Of a stretch of 64,000 bases of DNA, positions 63,368-64,000 are shown in pieces. Made by a program: the position numbers and the translations under genes. The notes beneath the pieces were generated by a model. That model saw nothing but the letters and a program-made list of their open reading frames with translations, did no database searches and was not told the DNA's origin. Position 1 is the stretch's first letter. The number at the start of each line of letters is the position of its first letter. Source of the DNA: Phycisphaerales bacterium. Lineage in GTDB: Bacteria > Planctomycetota > Phycisphaerae > Phycisphaerales > UBA1924. Location: contig DASPKU010000011.1 of NCBI GenBank assembly GCA_035627955.1, positions 175,658-239,657 of the forward strand, written 5' to 3'.

Positions 63368-63623
63368 GATCAGACTCCCAATGACGTGTTCTCGATCGCC
63401 GCGGCTCAGCCGCCAATCACCCCATCCCGCTGCAAAGGCCGGGTGACTCCCCCGGCCGGCACATCCATCCAGTGCGTGGAAGGTACAGATTGTCGGACCG
63501 TTGTCAACACAGTTTCCGGGAAACTTCCAAAATATCGGCGCACCCACCCGCCACACTCGACGATTTGCTGGTAAAGTGCTCCGTCTGGAGTTCGGTTCTC
63601 CCCGGCTTCCCCTCCGGTTCCAC

Positions 63624-64000
63624 ATGCGTCGCGCCCAGCCACAACCCTCGCCCAATGCAGAGCTTGCCGCCGGCGGCTCGGTGCTCCCACCCGCCGGCAC
63701 CAAGGCCCTCGAGGCCCGCATCTCCGCCGTGGGCACCGCCCTGCTCCAGCACGTCCAGGGCGTCGTTGAGGGCGTCGAGCGCGCAGGAACCGGCCCCCAG
63801 GCCCTCGCCAACGCCGTCGGCATCGACAAGGTCCTCGCCAGCCGCGTCCTCAAGGCCCTCCGCTCGCAGGACCCCCTTACGGCCGTGCGCCTCATGCCCG
63901 GCCCCGAGCCCCTCCGCCGCCTCGTCCGCGCCGCCAGCAAGCGCGGCGCAAGCCAGGGCGATTCCGCCGCCGCCAACTCCGCCATCGACGCCTTCGAGGA
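63624..64000 (+). CDS. protein of unknown function, N-terminal part (3' end beyond window)
   Basis: An open reading frame of 125 codons from ATG 63624 without stop to the window edge, with strong third-position GC. It is helical: ALEARISAVGTALLQHVQGVVEGVERAG, then PQALANAVGIDKVLASRVLKALRSQDP, which looks like a helix-turn-helix, and MPGPEPLRRLVRAASKRG. The segment suggests a transcription-regulator-like N-terminus. The rest lies outside. Confidence 0.7.
   Translation, partial: MRRAQPQPSPNAELAAGGSVLPPAGTKALEARISAVGTALLQHVQGVVEGVERAGTGPQALANAVGIDKVLASRVLKALRSQDPLTAVRLMPGPEPLRRLVRAASKRGASQGDSAAANSAIDAFE

Overview
The window is high-GC, gene-dense bacterial chromosome. It most likely comes from a planctomycete of the class Phycisphaerae. 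The grounds are two secreted proteins ending in the paired GC-type dockerin repeat, prepilin-like proteins with the [24 protein letters not shown] leader seen as two short halves, small membrane proteins ending in a CxxC-GYDxxGI-CPEC zinc ribbon, large beta-propeller and DUF1573 secreted proteins, and intergenic spaces filled with short-period repeats. The assignment is inference from gene content, because no rRNA is present. I recognised no tRNA, rRNA, insertion sequence, prophage or CRISPR array.

Layout. 1-7.6 kb (minus strand): 5' part of uvrA, a small coupled membrane protein, two paralogous glycosyltransferases, a membrane protein and uvrB. 7.7-13.4 kb: a TIM-barrel isomerase-like protein, a TMEM205-like membrane protein, endonuclease III, a KAP-like membrane NTPase and a secreted dockerin protein. 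13.6-18 kb (minus): a PAS-only sensor, glutamate dehydrogenase and a tRNA-dihydrouridine synthase carrying an in-frame repeat. 18.2-25.7 kb (mostly plus): a DUF1573/rhodanese/MauE redox cluster, ribosomal protein bS18, a free-Met-(R)-sulfoxide reductase, an RluA-type pseudouridine synthase, a secreted beta-propeller with a coupled small protein, an unknown conserved enzyme-like protein, and frr. 25.8-30.3 kb: a membrane protein, then fliD and fliS. 30.3-36.6 kb: DNA polymerase III delta prime, a flavin reductase, a secreted protein with a coupled sigma/anti-sigma pair, a DUF378 protein and hldE. 36.6-43.3 kb (minus): pepT, a WbaP/WcaJ-type phosphoglycosyl transferase, a DnaJ-family cochaperone, an FKBP isomerase and malate dehydrogenase. 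43.3-45.7 kb: a hairpin-rich spacer and four small membrane proteins. 45.7-51 kb: asnS, a GT2 glycosyltransferase, a methyltransferase and two prepilin-like proteins. 51-55.5 kb: a 13-unit minisatellite, rlmN, and a coupled alpha/beta-hydrolase-membrane-ATP-grasp fusion. 55.6-64 kb: an HDOD protein, pdxH, speA, an ATP-dependent DNA ligase with a coupled small protein, a membrane protein, a second dockerin protein and the start of an unknown gene.

The genes are mainly housekeeping and envelope functions: excision repair, translation, tRNA/rRNA modification, polysaccharide and heptose metabolism, and flagellum. The most unusual pattern is a set of unrelated short repeat families: a ~100 bp palindrome, a 28 bp exact repeat, 9 bp and 21 bp tandem units, and CT-rich strings. 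They sit between genes and also appear in frame, as apparent insertions, inside conserved enzymes (dus, rlmN, the hydrolase fusion, and probably asnS). The most unusual single gene is the 955-residue alpha/beta-hydrolase-membrane-ATP-grasp fusion coupled to rlmN.
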